Source of the DNA: Hibiscus mutabilis
Lineage: Eukaryota > Streptophyta > Magnoliopsida > Malvales > Malvaceae
Assembly: GCA_019671005.1 (NCBI GenBank)
Contig: JAGYYJ010001374.1
Location: forward strand, 1-64,000
Length of the DNA stretch: 64,000 bases
Direction: 5' to 3'
The position numbers and the translations under genes were made by a program. Below the pieces are notes generated by a model. The model searched no databases, was not told the origin of the DNA, and saw only the letters and a program-made list of their open reading frames with translations. Shown piece after piece: positions 11,308 to 22,383 of this stretch. The number at the start of each line of letters is the position of its first letter. Within the stretch, counting starts at the first letter, position 1.

Positions 11308-12459
11308 AATCATGCATGGAAGATTACAGAAGCTGCCCAAGTTGAATCAATGCCTTGCAACGTGGAAGACTCATGCAACGTGAAAGGGAGTCCATGCAAC
11401 GTGTTGCATGTTTATTTCTGATGCATATGTTACATTTGATTATTATAGTTTTAGTGTGCACATATTTTCTATTATGTTGTTTATTGTTTATCTTACCAGC
11501 ACTAGAGTTCGTTGAATCATATTTATTATATTTAGCATGCATCATATTACCTTGTTTATTTCTGATCATATTTCTCGTATTTACAGGTGTTAGGCAAAGA
11601 CAATGAATAGACACATCGTTAGGGTGATTAAGCAGATTGTGACTATTGGAGAGGTGCTTGCTTAGCTTTGGAGGTGCTTGCTTACGTTCACATGGAAATT
11701 GACATGCTTGCTTACATTCACTATGGACGACAATTCTAGAGAGGTGCTTGCTTGAGATGCTTGCTTACATTCACATGGAAATTGACATGCTTGCTTACGT
11801 TCACATGGAAATTGACATGCTTGTGTATGTTCACAATGGACGGCAATTCTAGAGAGGCGCTTGCTTGAGGTACTTGCTTACATTCACACGAAAATTGACT
11901 TACATTGGGTGGCAAAGACACACATTTCAAGGCTTCTTTTTTATTTATGATATACTTCCCTAGGAATGTTGGCTGATCACTTCATTTTGTAAAGCCTATA
12001 AATAGAGGCTGGTTTTTCAATTGTAAGACACACTTTGATTTTAAGAAAAATTGAGAGTTTTATCTATTTTGTTCTTTTGAGAACTTTATCGATCCTTCAA
12101 GTTCTGCTTGTTGAATCAAAACCGTTGATATCTTTGGTTTCTAGTTCTACTTAACTAGCGGGTCAAGATCCTTATTTTGTTTAGAGACTGTTATAGGGTT
12201 CAAGTCACACTTTTTAGTGTTGGTTCAATTGTCAAGTCCTAAACTACTTTACACCTTCCATCATCCAATTCTACAATCACTATCAAACACATTAACTTGC
12301 AAAAATTCCATAATCTTTATTCTCATCACTTTCTATATCGTTACACACCATCACCTTTTAAACCATCCAAAACCATTGCAAGTATTACAACACAAAGTTA
12401 CTTCATTTACGATCGGGCAATTCAAGCATCTTGGTAAATTCCAAGACGAGATTGCATCA
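11199..12459 (+). repeat. D1 3' LTR (1,261 bp)
   Basis: TGATGAGATCATGG...GATTGCATCA. The order inside is: polyprotein tail, three CAACGTG boxes (11358, 11376, 11397), 30-bp repeats (about 11680-11900), TATAAATA at 11997-12004, then U5 ending with the acgatcgggca phrase. It has the same length as the LTR at 14634-15894. Confidence 0.88.
11685..11900 (+). repeat. 30-bp tandem repeats in D LTR U3
   Basis: Repeats of a 30-bp unit containing ttcacatggaaattgaca, partly interrupted by a related variant (caatggacggcaattctag). Copy number differs among D LTRs (8240-8400, 15110-15340, 17340-17470 and 19150-19430 inverted, 23860-24000). They lie about 100-300 bp upstream of the TATA box, where enhancers of LTR promoters usually sit. 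The in-frame decapeptide LAYVHMEIDM is a by-product of the 30-bp period. Confidence 0.8.
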
Positions 12460-12464
12460 CTCTA

Positions 12465-13684
12465 GCACCGAGCCAAGTACATCATTACCATATCCAACTG
12501 AGCAAAAGGATCGATGAGTGGATTAAGAGTAAGAAAGAAGAACTCAAAAGGATGAAGAAATCAAAGAGAAAGCAATGGAAAAAGAACATTTTGAAGAAGG
12601 ACAAATAGATGGAGTTGAACATGAAAAGATTGACAGTGAGATTGTGGATGTAAAGCTAGTGGGAGTTGAAAATGCACAAGTTGAAGGTGAAGAGTATGGG
12701 AATGAAAAACAAACTCAAAAGAAGGACAAGAAGGAAAAGAATGAGTGTGAAGACGAAAAGCTGGATTTATTTTTCCCTAACAATTCATTTCTTCTGATTC
12801 TTAATCTTTCCTTATTGCAGATTCATGAAAAGATGGACTCAAGAAACTTTCCAAGTACATTGTCAATCATGAAGATAGTCAACCATCATTCATGTTTTGG
12901 TTTCATCACGATCTTTCAATGGAGGATCCAATGACGCGTTCCATCACCAAAGATTTCAAACAACATCCACCAATTAAGATCGTCAAACATCCTCCATGGT
13001 TTTCTATTTCCATCCATTTTGTTAGAAGTTTCTCTTTTTCTAACCTTGGTTTATTTTGCAGCAAGGTGATTCACCTACATGGCATTATACTACCAACCTA
13101 TGAAAAGTTTCTTTGCCATTTTGAGGTTGTTTAGAGTGTCACATTCAAGACTAGACTACAGTCATTTGTTTTGCCAAATGAAGATCGATTCAAGGATGGA
13201 AAGCAGGAATTATCCACCTATTCAAAAGAAATCATCTAAAAAGGTACAAGAGCAAGAAAAGTTGGCGTGAATCATAAGGATTTGTTCGTGAAAAGATTTG
13301 AAGTAATGATGAAAGATCATGATTTTTCAAACCGACATGATGGTCCCAAGGGAGAAAAAAAAGACAAGTACCCTTGCCAATGGTTGTGTTGTTTCAAACA
13401 AAGAGAAAGTTCAAAAGACAAGTTTCATCACCAAAGAACATGTTGATTCCAATCAACACCAAGGAGACGTTCAAAGGGCTAGTACCTTTACCGAAGAGCA
13501 TGATGATTCCAAATGACACAAAGGAAGGACCCAAAGAGCTCATGCCTATTCAGAGAAAGATGAGCCGAGAAGATTAAGCATATCATTTGGGAGAAGAAGT
13601 GAGGATTCGTCCACCCCTAAAGTAAGGAAGTGTCCATTGAAGAACAGCTTCGATTTGAGGAAAAATTGCCAAAAAAGGTGAGGA
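12465..13684 (+). pseudogene. Element E internal region after the nested insertion
   Basis: It resumes the protease-linker frame (APSQV, then HIQLSKRIDEWIKSKKEEL) and becomes strongly charged (120-aa frame at 12575, MEKEHFEEGQIDG). From about 12930 to 13600 there is no recognisable RT or integrase, only short frames such as 13319-13516 and 13374-13577, possibly rearranged filler. At 13650-13684 the tail SFDLRKNCQKRGEDD reappears and overlaps the purine-rich boundary to the 3' LTR. The enzymes must have come from another element. Confidence 0.5.
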
Positions 13685-14633
13685 TGATGCAATCCTAATA
13701 AGCACCAACTTTCTTCATGACTTGATCACACCATTTTAAAGATCATCAAGGCTACTTCTAAGGGAGTTCTACCTTACTTTATCTTTTATTATCTTCTTTA
13801 TGCATTATATATTGTTATAAACATGTTTTTCATATTATGATTATCATATGTTATCATATATTTGTATAATATATGATATTCATGCATAACCTATGATCCA
13901 CATCTTTATATTTAGTTATATAAGTCATTTAAGTATGTTTGCATTGCATTGCGTTTTTTAACTTAAGTATGCATCATACTTTAGCTTCATTTCAGCTCAC
14001 ACATTGTTTATTGTTTCTTTAGGTACTAAGGATGAAGACACAAGCTAGGAACAGATCAAAGAGCTCACAAGGAACTCAAATTAGCTCAAGGAGTTTAAGG
14101 GCAGCTTGGATCAGCTCGAGGATACTTGATTCAGCTCAAAGGCATCACTCGGAGCTCGGATTAGCTCACAACAAAAAGGGAATGCTCGGATCAGCTCAAA
14201 ACCTAAGGAAAACATTCTAAAGGAGCTCAAAAGCTTGAAGGATCAACTCACCTAACTAAAGTCAGCTCAGAATAGCTCAAATTAGCTTGAAGATTGAGCT
14301 AGCTAGCTCAGCTCAATCCAGCTCACTCCAAGCTCAACCAGCTCACTTCAGCTCCACCTACACATGCTAGCTCACCACCCCAAGGGTCATGTCCCCTCCT
14401 AAGGAACATGCCCCTATCTAATTGGAAGGAAACACAAATGAGCGGAAATGCAATAGAGGGAAAGCCTTTTTGCGCCAAAACCAAGTGGAGGGAGAAACCA
14501 AGATGGCCGAACCATCGCCATCCCTTTGGAGGGAGTCACGACCAATCTTTGGAGGGAGACACCTACCTATTCGGCCACCCCTTCATCCATGTAGTGCCTT
14601 TTTGTTCACACCCCTATAAAACTATAAATAGGG
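13685..14633 (+). repeat. Element E 3' LTR, truncated after TATA box
   Basis: Starts TGATGCAATCC after purine-rich sequence. The part 14056-14630 matches 3716-3825 joined to 5715-6185, and so carries the uninterrupted target of the solo LTR (GCTCA at 14164-14168). It is cut immediately after ctataaataggg, where the next D LTR begins. The missing U5 half is not found after the far end of that D element. Confidence 0.75.
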
Positions 14634-15894
14634 TGATGAGATCATGGCGTCACCACCACCATTGGACCGGAGGAATTTCCCTTAGGCCCCATTACTCGTG
14701 CAAGGGCAAGGAAATTTAGAGATGCGATCAGCAACAAGTGCAATCATGTATGGAAGATTATTGAAGCTGCCGAAGTTGAATCAATGCCCTGCGACGTGGA
14801 AGATTCATGCAACGTGAAAGGGAGTCCATGCAACGTGTTGCATGTTTATTTCTAATGCATATGTTCCATTTGTTTATTATAGTTTTATTATGCAAATGTT
14901 TTCTATTATGTTGTTTATTGTCTATTTTACAGCACTAGAGTTCGTTGAATCATATACCATATATTTATTATATTTAGCATGCATCATATTACCTTGCTTT
15001 ATTTTTGATCATATTTCTCGTATTTACAGGTGTTATGCAAGGACAAGGAATAGACACATCCTTAGGGTGATTCAGAGAATTCTGACTATTGGAAAGGTGC
15101 TTGCTTGAGATGGTTTGGAGGTGCTTGCTTACGTTCACATAAAAATTGACATGCTTGCTTACATTCACAATGGACTGCAATTCTAGAGAGGTGCTTGCTT
15201 GAGATCCTTAATTGAGATGCTTGCTTGAGGTGCATGCTTACATTCACATGGAAATTGACATGCTTGCTTACGTTCACATGGGAATTGACATGCTTGCATA
15301 CATTCACATGGGAATTGACATGCTTGCATATGATTACATTGGGCGGCAAATGCACACATTTCAAGGCTTTTTTATTTATTATCCCTTCACACCTCCCTAG
15401 GAATGTTAGCTGATCACTTCATTTTGTAAAGCCTATAAATAGAGGTTGGTTTTTCAATTGTAACACACACTTTGATTTCAAGAAAATTGGGGGTTTTATC
15501 TCTTTCGTTCTTTTGAGAACTTTATCGATCCTTCAAGTTCTGCTTGTTAAATTAAAACCGTGATATCTTTGGTTCCTAGTTCTACTTAACTAGTGGGTCA
15601 AGATCCTTATTTTGTTTAGAGACTGTTATAGGGCACGAGTCACACTTTTTAGTGTTGTTTCAATTCTCAAGTCGTAAACTACTTTCCATCTCCCATCATC
15701 CAATTCTACCACCACTTTTAAACACATTAACCTTCCAAAATTCCATAATCTTTATTCTCATCACTTTTTATATCGTTACACACCATCCCCTTGTAAACCA
15801 TCCAAAACCGTTGCAAGTCTTACAACACAAAGTTACTTCATGTACGATCGGGCAAATCAAGCATCTCGGTAAATTCCAAGACGATATCACATCA
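14634..15894 (+). repeat. D2 5' LTR (1,261 bp)
   Basis: TGATGAGATCATGG...ATATCACATCA. It carries the FPLGPITRARARKFRD coding tail (one base lost at about 14669), CAACGTG boxes, 30-bp repeats at 15110-15340 and TATAAATAG near 15434. Confidence 0.85.
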
Positions 15895-16343
15895 TATGGT
15901 AATCAGAGCTTAGGATAAATCAAGTAAGCCTTTGTGTTTTGCTATTAAAAAAACAAAAAAAAAAAGAGAAAAGAAAATAATTATAATGAAAAAAAAGATT
16001 AAAAAAAGATTAAAAAAAGAAAGCAATTCAATAACAAGGGTTGATACATTTTTTCTTTGTTTTAGAATTGTTATTTCTTCGTTTCAATATTCTAACTTTG
16101 AACTGTAAGCCTTTTCTTCTAAGCCTACATTTTACACCATATCTTTCCAAACCTTAACATTTATGTTACAGCCGATTCAGCAAGAATTTTGGAGGATTTT
16201 GAGTAAGTTCAATTCAAGAACTTTTGAGATAAAAAGAGCGGTAAAAGGCACAAGAGAGTGATTAAATTATAGGGTAAAAGCCAAAGAGAGTGAGCAATTT
16301 TTTTCTTTTTCTTTTTCCTCTTTATTTTTATTTTGGAGTGAAC

Positions 16344-16794
16344 ATGGATTCATGAAAGCATATAAGAATATAGGGGAGTCTAATGAAGGACAAATAGGAG
16401 GAGTTCCGAGACTACAGTTTTAATCACTTATTCAAGAATTGGGACAACTTATGGATTAAAAGCTCGAGTCCATACATGAACAGATTGACGACCTTGAAGA
16501 GAAATCTGTGGGAGCCCCAACAGTTCTAGCACAAGGTAACCCGAGACAAGGCGTCCAAGAAGAGGTGATTGAGCAAATTGTGCACGACAACGAACGACCT
16601 ACCATTGTACAAAACCAACACCCACATCGGAGGAATCAAGAAAGGTTTGATGATAACCTTGCAAATATAAATATGAACATTCTGCCATTTGGAAAACGGA
16701 TCTGGAGGTTTATCTTGAGTGGCCCCAGAAGATCGAACACATCTGGAGGTAAAAAATCATCCATTAAATTCACTAATTAACAAAGTTTGGTGGA
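16344..16794 (+). pseudogene. D2 gag N-terminal fragment
   Basis: Several short frames together follow the H gag start: SNEGQIGGVPRLQ, then LIQELGQLM and ESIHEQIDDLEEK, then from 16580 NERPTIVQNQHPHRRNQER and FDDNLANINMNILPF, matching DDNLSNIKITIPPF of H. Stops occur at 16350 and 16421, and single-base losses occur near 16690 and 16775. It breaks off within the conserved IEFTNYAxVWWD segment where an inverted LTR begins at 16795. Confidence 0.65.
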
Positions 16795-17745
16795 TGATGT
16801 GATGGAAGATTATAGATGCTTGATTTGCCAAAGTTGAATCAATGAAGTAACTTTAAGTTTAAGGCTTGTAACGATTTTTAAATGGTTTAAAGGATGAAGG
16901 TGTGTAATGATTTAAAAGTGATGAGAATAAAGATGTTAGAATTTTGGATAATTAATGTGATTTGGTGGTGGTAGAATTTGATGATGGAAGATGCATAGTA
17001 GTTTAAGACTTGAGAATCGAATTTACTAAAAAGTGTGACCCAAACCCTCTAACGGTCTCTAAACAAAATAAGTTTCTTGAATCTAGTTTATTATATTTAG
17101 GAACCAAAGATATCAAAGGTTTTGATTCAACAAGCAGAACTTGAAGGATCAATAAAGTTCTCAAAAGAACGAAAGAGATAAAACTCTCAATTTTTTTTGA
17201 AATCAAAGTACAATACAATTGAAATATCACATCTAATTTTAGGCTTGATTAAAATGAAGTGATCAACCAACATTCATAGGGTGGTGTGAGAGGATAATGA
17301 ATTAGAAAAAAAGCTTGAAATGTTGCCTTTGGAAATTTAATCATGCAAGCATGTCAATTCACATGGAAAATTGACATGCTTGCTTACGTTCACATGGCAA
17401 GCACCTCTCTAGAATTGCTTGTCCATTGTGAACTTAAGCAAGCATGTCAATTTCCATGAAAATTGACATGCACCTCCAATGATTACAAGCATCTCAATCA
17501 AGGACATCACAATAGTTTTAAGATTTCGTATCACCCTTTTTATTTATTATCCCTATTCATTGTCCTAGGAATATTGACTGTAAATCAGAAATTTGATCAA
17601 AAATAAACAAGGTAGTATGATGCTGCTTTTTATAATAAATATATGTTATATGATTCAACTTTTGATTTAAAATAAAAAATAAACAGTTTTATAGAAAACA
17701 TGTGCACACTAAAACTATAATAATCAAATGGAACATATGCATCAG
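16795..17745 (-). repeat. Inverted D-type LTR fragment
   Basis: Begins tgatgtgatgg on the plus strand, the complement of the usual ...CACATCA end. It follows the D LTR backwards through U5, a derivative of the TATA region and one or two 30-bp repeats (17340-17470). It stops at the position equivalent to about 150 bp inside the LTR, where it switches to a plus-strand LTR through the shared word aaattgacatgc. Confidence 0.75.
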
Positions 17746-18103
17746 AAATTGACATGCTTGCTTACCTTTAATATCTTTGGTTCCTAGTTCTACATAACTA
17801 GTTGGTCAAGATCCTTATTTTGTTTAGAGATCGTTATAGGGTTTGGGTCACACTTTTTAGTGTTGGTTCAATTCTCAAGTCCTAAACCACTTCCCATCTT
17901 CTATCATCCAATTCTACCACCACCATCGATCACATTAACCATCCAAAATTCTAGAATCTTTATTCTCATCACTTTTTATATCATTACACACCATCATCCT
18001 TTAAGCCATTCGAAAACCGTTGCAAGTTTTACAACACAAAGTTACTTCATTTACGATCGGGCAAATTAAGCATCTCGGTAAATTCCAATACGAGATCACA
18101 TCA
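17746..18103 (+). repeat. D-type LTR, U5 part only
   Basis: Runs from tgacatgcttgcttacc directly to atatctttggttcctag and ends GAGATCACATCA at 18103. It is the reverse-complement partner of about 16800-17200, forming a large inverted repeat. Confidence 0.75.
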
Positions 18104-18715
18104 CGACCATGAATGCAAGCTTAGGCTTGTTCAAGTAAGCAAATGTTTTGCAAAGAGAATGAAAAATGAAAAAAGAAAAAAAAAAAATTATCGTGAAAGA
18201 AAGAAAAAGTGGTGAAAGAAAATGAATGAAAGCAAAGGTTGTATAACAAGGGTTGAGATTGGCTTTTTGGTCCTTGTTTCAACCCCCTTTGGTTATTGAA
18301 CCAATATTCAAGTATCAAATGGAAAGATAAGTCTTTTCTTCAAAGCTTGATACCTTATACAATATCTTTCCAAACAAGTTTGAGAAAACCCCACAAAGTA
18401 AATTATATTGATTTGTGATTTTTACAAAATGCAAAATGAAGAATTTATAGTTTTCAAAGGGGAGCGAAAAGGAATGTAAAAGGGAAAAGGTGGAATAGTG
18501 GTGGTGCCCTCTCATGAAGGTGTGATGATGCCAAAGAGCATGCCTTGATTTACTCCCTCCATTTTATTTTTCCTCTTTCTTTTCTTTTGGATCAAAAAGT
18601 TGAGCCAATGAGCGATAGAGATAAGAATTTATAGAGGGTGTCTAATGAAGGACAAAAATGAAGAAGAACTGAGTTGTACAGTTTCAAGCACTTGTTCGAG
18701 ATTTTGGGATGGTTT
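18104..18715 (+). other. D-type leader and gag start, no functional PBS
   Basis: Leader like 8981-9480. The PBS position reads cgaccatgaatgcaagct instead of tatggtaatcagagct and should not bind the usual primer. From about 18600 the gag start (RVSNEGQK-like, then an ELYSFKHLFEILG equivalent) is visible with stops. It ends abruptly at an inverted LTR. Confidence 0.55.
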
Positions 18716-19907
18716 ATGGGTGATGGTGTGTAACGATATAGAAAGTGATGAGAATAAGATTCTAAAATTTTAAAGGTTAAGCCCCGATGGTGGTGGTAGA
18801 ATTGGATGATCCAAGACAAGGTTGTCCAAGACTTGAGAAATTGAACCAACACTAAAAAGTGTGTGAACTCTATAACGGTCTCTAAACGAAATAAGGATCT
18901 TGACCCACTAGAAAGGTAAAACTAGGAACCAAAAATATAAAGATGTTTGATTCAACAAGCAAAACTTGAAAAAGGATCCGGAGGCTTATCAAAAGTGAGA
19001 AGAAGATAAAACTCTCAATTTTTCTTGAAATCAAAGTGTCTCACAATTGAAAAAACAGCCTCTATTTATAGGCTTTACAAAATGAAGTGATCAACCAAAT
19101 TCCTAGGAAGGTGTGAAGGGATAATAAATAAAAAAGAAACCTTAAAATGTGTGCCTTTGCCGCACAATGTAATGTAAGCAATCATGTCAATTTCCATGTG
19201 AATGTAAGCAATCATGTCAATTTCCATGTGAATGTAAGCAAGCACCTCAAGCAAACACCTCTCTAGAATTGCCGTCCATTCTGAATGTGAGCAAGCATGT
19301 CAATTTCCATATGAATGTAAGCAAGCACCTCAAGCAAGCATCCCAAGCAAGAACCTCTCTAGAATTGCTGTCAATTTCCATGTGAACGTAAGCAAGCATG
19401 TTAATTTCCATGTGAACGTAAGCAAGCACCTCCAAAGCCAAGTAAGCATCTCAAGCAAGCACCTCTCCAATAGTCATAATTCTCTGAATCACCCTAAGGA
19501 TGTATCTATTTATTGTCCTTGCATAACACATGTAAATACAAGAAATATGATCAGAAATAAAGCAAGGTAATATGATGCATGCTAAATATAATAAATATAT
19601 GGTATATAATTCAACGAACTCTAGTGCTGTAAAATAAACAATAAACAACATAATAGAAAACATGTCCATACTAAAACTATAATAATCAAATGGAACATAT
19701 GCATCAGAAATAAACATGCAACACGTTGCATGGATATTCACGTTGCATGAATCTTCCATGTTGCAGGGCATTGATTCAACTAGTCAGTTTCAATAATCTT
19801 CCATGCATGATTGCACTTGTTGCTGAAGTATCTCTAAATTTCCTTGCCCTTGAACAAGTAATGGGGCCTTGAAATGCCATAAGTCCAATGGTGGTGGTGA
19901 CTTAGCG
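18716..19907 (-). repeat. Inverted D-type LTR, both ends trimmed
   Basis: Complement of a D LTR from within U5 (gatggtgtgtaacgatat) through TATA (complement of tataaatagagg near 19065), 30-bp repeats (19150-19430) and the GPITRARAR region (about 19840). It lacks about 100 bp at one end and 14 bp at the other. Confidence 0.75.
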
Positions 19908-21048
19908 CAATCCCACAAAAGGAATCAAGTTGTTGCAAGAACTAGAGCTATAGACTCAATCAAGGAAGTTTGGGCAGATCTGAAAATTCAATAGAAAAAT
20001 AAGGGATTTTCTTGAAATATTTTTCAGATTCAAGGCTGGAAATTTAAAGAAATAAAGATAAGATGAAGGATTTATATGATAAGAAATAAGAATATAAAAA
20101 GAAGATTAAAGAAGATTGAGAAAGAGATAAGTAAAACAAATCTGAAAATTTCAGCTTTGTTTATGGAATTATGGAAGATGGGTGAAGGTTGAAGATGAAG
20201 ATACGAATTGTTGATGTTGTTTTGTCCTCGGCACCCTCTTAGACTCAATTATCTAAGCAAGGTCCTATGTGATGTTCTAACCCACCCTCCTAGAGCCGCG
20301 ATTATTTTGGGCAAGCAAGAGTGTGAAGATGATCTCTTCACAAGAACTCGATGATCTTATGTTGAAGGATAGACAAGTTTCGAACACTTGCAAATTCAAA
20401 GAATTTAAAATCTCCAAAGAGAACTTTTTACTAATCAATGAAATCTGAATTACAATGTGGGTGAAGCCTCCTTTATAAAGGCCATGGAGAAGTTTTAATC
20501 CTACTAAACTTAGAATTAAATACAATAAATAAATGCTAAAATCTAATCTCCTAATTAGATAAGTAACTTCTAATAATAAATAAATGCTAAAAATAAAATC
20601 CTAGTCAAATAAATCTGATCCTAATAGATATTGCAGAATCCTATATTGATTTAAATTACAAATAATCAAATAAAATCTTGAAAATTCGTAATTATCCAAA
20701 CCGTATTAATCCCGTATAGTAATTTCTGCATGCAACATTGTCTTCTTTAAATTGTTTCGTATCTTGAGATCTAGATGTCCGATTGAGTAGTTTCAAGATT
20801 CCAGGAGGCTAATTTGCAGCCGGACAAGTTTTATAGAAGACATGTTGACCCATAAATGCCTGGATCCCATCCAAAAATTCGTCGCAAGTTAGCTGACTTT
20901 CCAGACTTCACAAACAGATTCAGTTTCTTGTCCAAGATGCATCGTTTTGACCTCCTATGCTGCATTGTTTTGGCCATTATTGTTTGCATCGAACAAATTC
21001 AGCTTTTTGTCCAATATGAGTAATTTAACCCCGCTCATGCATGTATCA
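19908..21048 (-). repeat. X-type LTR, mosaic U3/U5
   Basis: Complement of an X LTR: U5 words (ttgcaagaactag) at the left, trimmed in the first bases, and TGATACATGCATGAGCGG as its start at 21048. U3 is X1-like, while the middle (aagttttaatcctactaa) is X2-like. It adjoins the RT fragment of D2. Confidence 0.75.
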
Positions 21049-21720
21049 GTATGTGTGTGGATTGTCAAGCAATCAATCAGATCACAATCAAATATTGACA
21101 TCCTATACCATGCCTAGATGATATGTTGGATGAATTGAGTGGTTCCAGTGTATTTTCAAAGATCGATCTTAAAAGCAGATATCACCAAATCAGGATGAGA
21201 GAAGGTGATGAATGTAAGACAACGTTCAAAACAAAACAAGGTTTGTATGAGTGGACTATGATGCCTTTCGGTTTAAAAAATGCACCTAGCACGTTTATGA
21301 GATTGATGATTCACGTCTTACGGCATTATATTGGTAAGTTTTGTGTTGTTTATTTTGACAACATTCTCATATACAACCATTCTTTGGAGGACCATGAATT
21401 ACATCTCAGGTTTGTTTTGAATACACTTCGAAAGGAGAAATTGTATGCTAACTTAAAAAAATGTGTTTTCTGTACAAACAAACTTGTGTTTCTAGGATTT
21501 GTAGTGAGTTCTGAAGGCTTGGAGGTTGATCATGAGAAGGTGAAAGCAATTGAAGAGTGGCCGACGCCTAAAGCATTAGCCAGGTAAGGAGTTTTCATGG
21601 ATTGGCCAGTTTCTATCGAAGGTTCATTCCTAATTTTAGTACCATTGCTGCTCCTTTAACTAACGTGATTAAAAAGAATGCAAGTTTCTTTTAGAATATT
21701 GAGCAAGAACAGGCTTTTAA
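21049..21720 (+). pseudogene. D2 reverse transcriptase fragment, YFDN
   Basis: Starts inside RT (MCVDCQAINQITIKY). TGA at 21096-21098 replaces the Arg of YRHPIP. Then a 154-aa frame from 21123: MLDELSGSSVFSKIDLKS, MPFGLKNAPSTFMRL, and the catalytic box as YFDN (21351-21362), with the second Asp changed to Asn. It ends EEWPTPKALAR with a stop, then runs on in another frame (FHGLASFYRRFIPNF). The enzyme would be inactive. Confidence 0.85.
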
Positions 21721-22383
21721 TCAGATTAAGTAATCTTAACAAAGGCACCATTGCTTTCCTTACCAAACTTTGATAAGACATTCGAGATCGAGTGTGATGC
21801 TTCAAGTGTAGGAATCAGTGTTGTTTTATCACAAGATGGACGTCCAGTTGCATATTTTAGCGAGAAACTAAATGGAGCAACCTTGAACTATCCAACATAT
21901 GACAAGGAAATGTATGCTTTGATTAGGGCCTTGGAAAGATGGCAACATTACCTATGGTCGAAGGAATTTGTTGTGCATACAGACCATGAGTCATTGAAAC
22001 ACATCAAGGGACAACACAAACTCAACAAAAGACACGCTAAATGGGTTGAATTCCTTGAGTCATTCCCATACGCCATCAAGTACAAGAAGGGAAAAGAGAA
22101 CGTTGTTGCTGATGCCTTATCACGGAGGTATGTGCTTCTTAATTCTCTTGAATCTAAACTTATTGGATTTTCATTTCTTAAAGAACTCTATGCTACTGAT
22201 CTTGATTTTGGAGAGACCTTTAAATCATGTGAGAAAGGTGCGTTTGACAAGTTTTACAGGCACGATGGGTTCTTATTCAAGGAAAGGAAACTTTTAATCC
22301 ATCAAAGTAGTGTGCGTGAGGTCTTAGTGAAGGAAGCCCATAACGGGGGCTTATGGGACATTTCAGAGTTAACAAGACGTTAA
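21721..22383 (+). pseudogene. D2 RNase H domain and start of integrase zinc finger
   Basis: The 210-aa open frame from 21751 includes ECDASSVGISVVL, KEMYALIRALERWQHYL, HTDHESLKHI and VVADALSRRY, so the Asp-Glu-Asp-Asp set of retrotransposon RNase H is intact. It continues into the integrase N-terminus (REVLVKEAHNGGL), where a lost base changes the frame at about 22345 (GLWDISELTRR, stop). Upstream, single-base changes separate it from RT. Confidence 0.8.

Larger units (their letters stand above)
7767..12459 (+). mobile_element. D1: complete non-autonomous D element, TSD CTCTA
   Basis: 5' LTR 7767-8964, PBS 8967-8980, internal 8965-11198, purine tract 11186-11198, 3' LTR 11199-12459. CTCTA flanks it at 7762-7766 and 12460-12464. 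The LTRs differ at many sites and by several indels, so this is an old insertion. The interior (2.2 kb) holds a gag N-terminus, a PR-RT linker, a diverged integrase and the polyprotein tail, but no RT or RNase H. It is nested in the protease region of element E: the flanks join into one continuous frame (KFILTPL-APSQV). Confidence 0.88.
3716..14633 (+). mobile_element. Element E, non-autonomous Ty3/gypsy, host of two nested insertions
   Basis: 5' LTR (3716-6700, left end lost, interrupted by solo LTR 3826-5714), PBS 6703-6716, internal region 6717-7766 and 12465-13684, and a 3' LTR from 13685 cut at 14633 by the next element. The two LTR copies are recognised by their AGCTCA-rich U3 (5720-5890 and 14056-14340), the shared CAAGTGGAGGGAG region and the TATA box. 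Inside are a few gag codons, a broken protease and an unknown Lys/Glu-rich segment. RT and IN are absent. Confidence 0.7.

Noticed and set aside
11685..11900. 30-bp repeats as a CRISPR array
   Set aside because: Units are contiguous without unique spacers, lie in plant LTRs, and there are no cas genes.
12770..13080. Intron suggested by ttattgcag and ttttgcag
   Set aside because: No matching donor or conserved exons; the area is rearranged internal sequence of element E.
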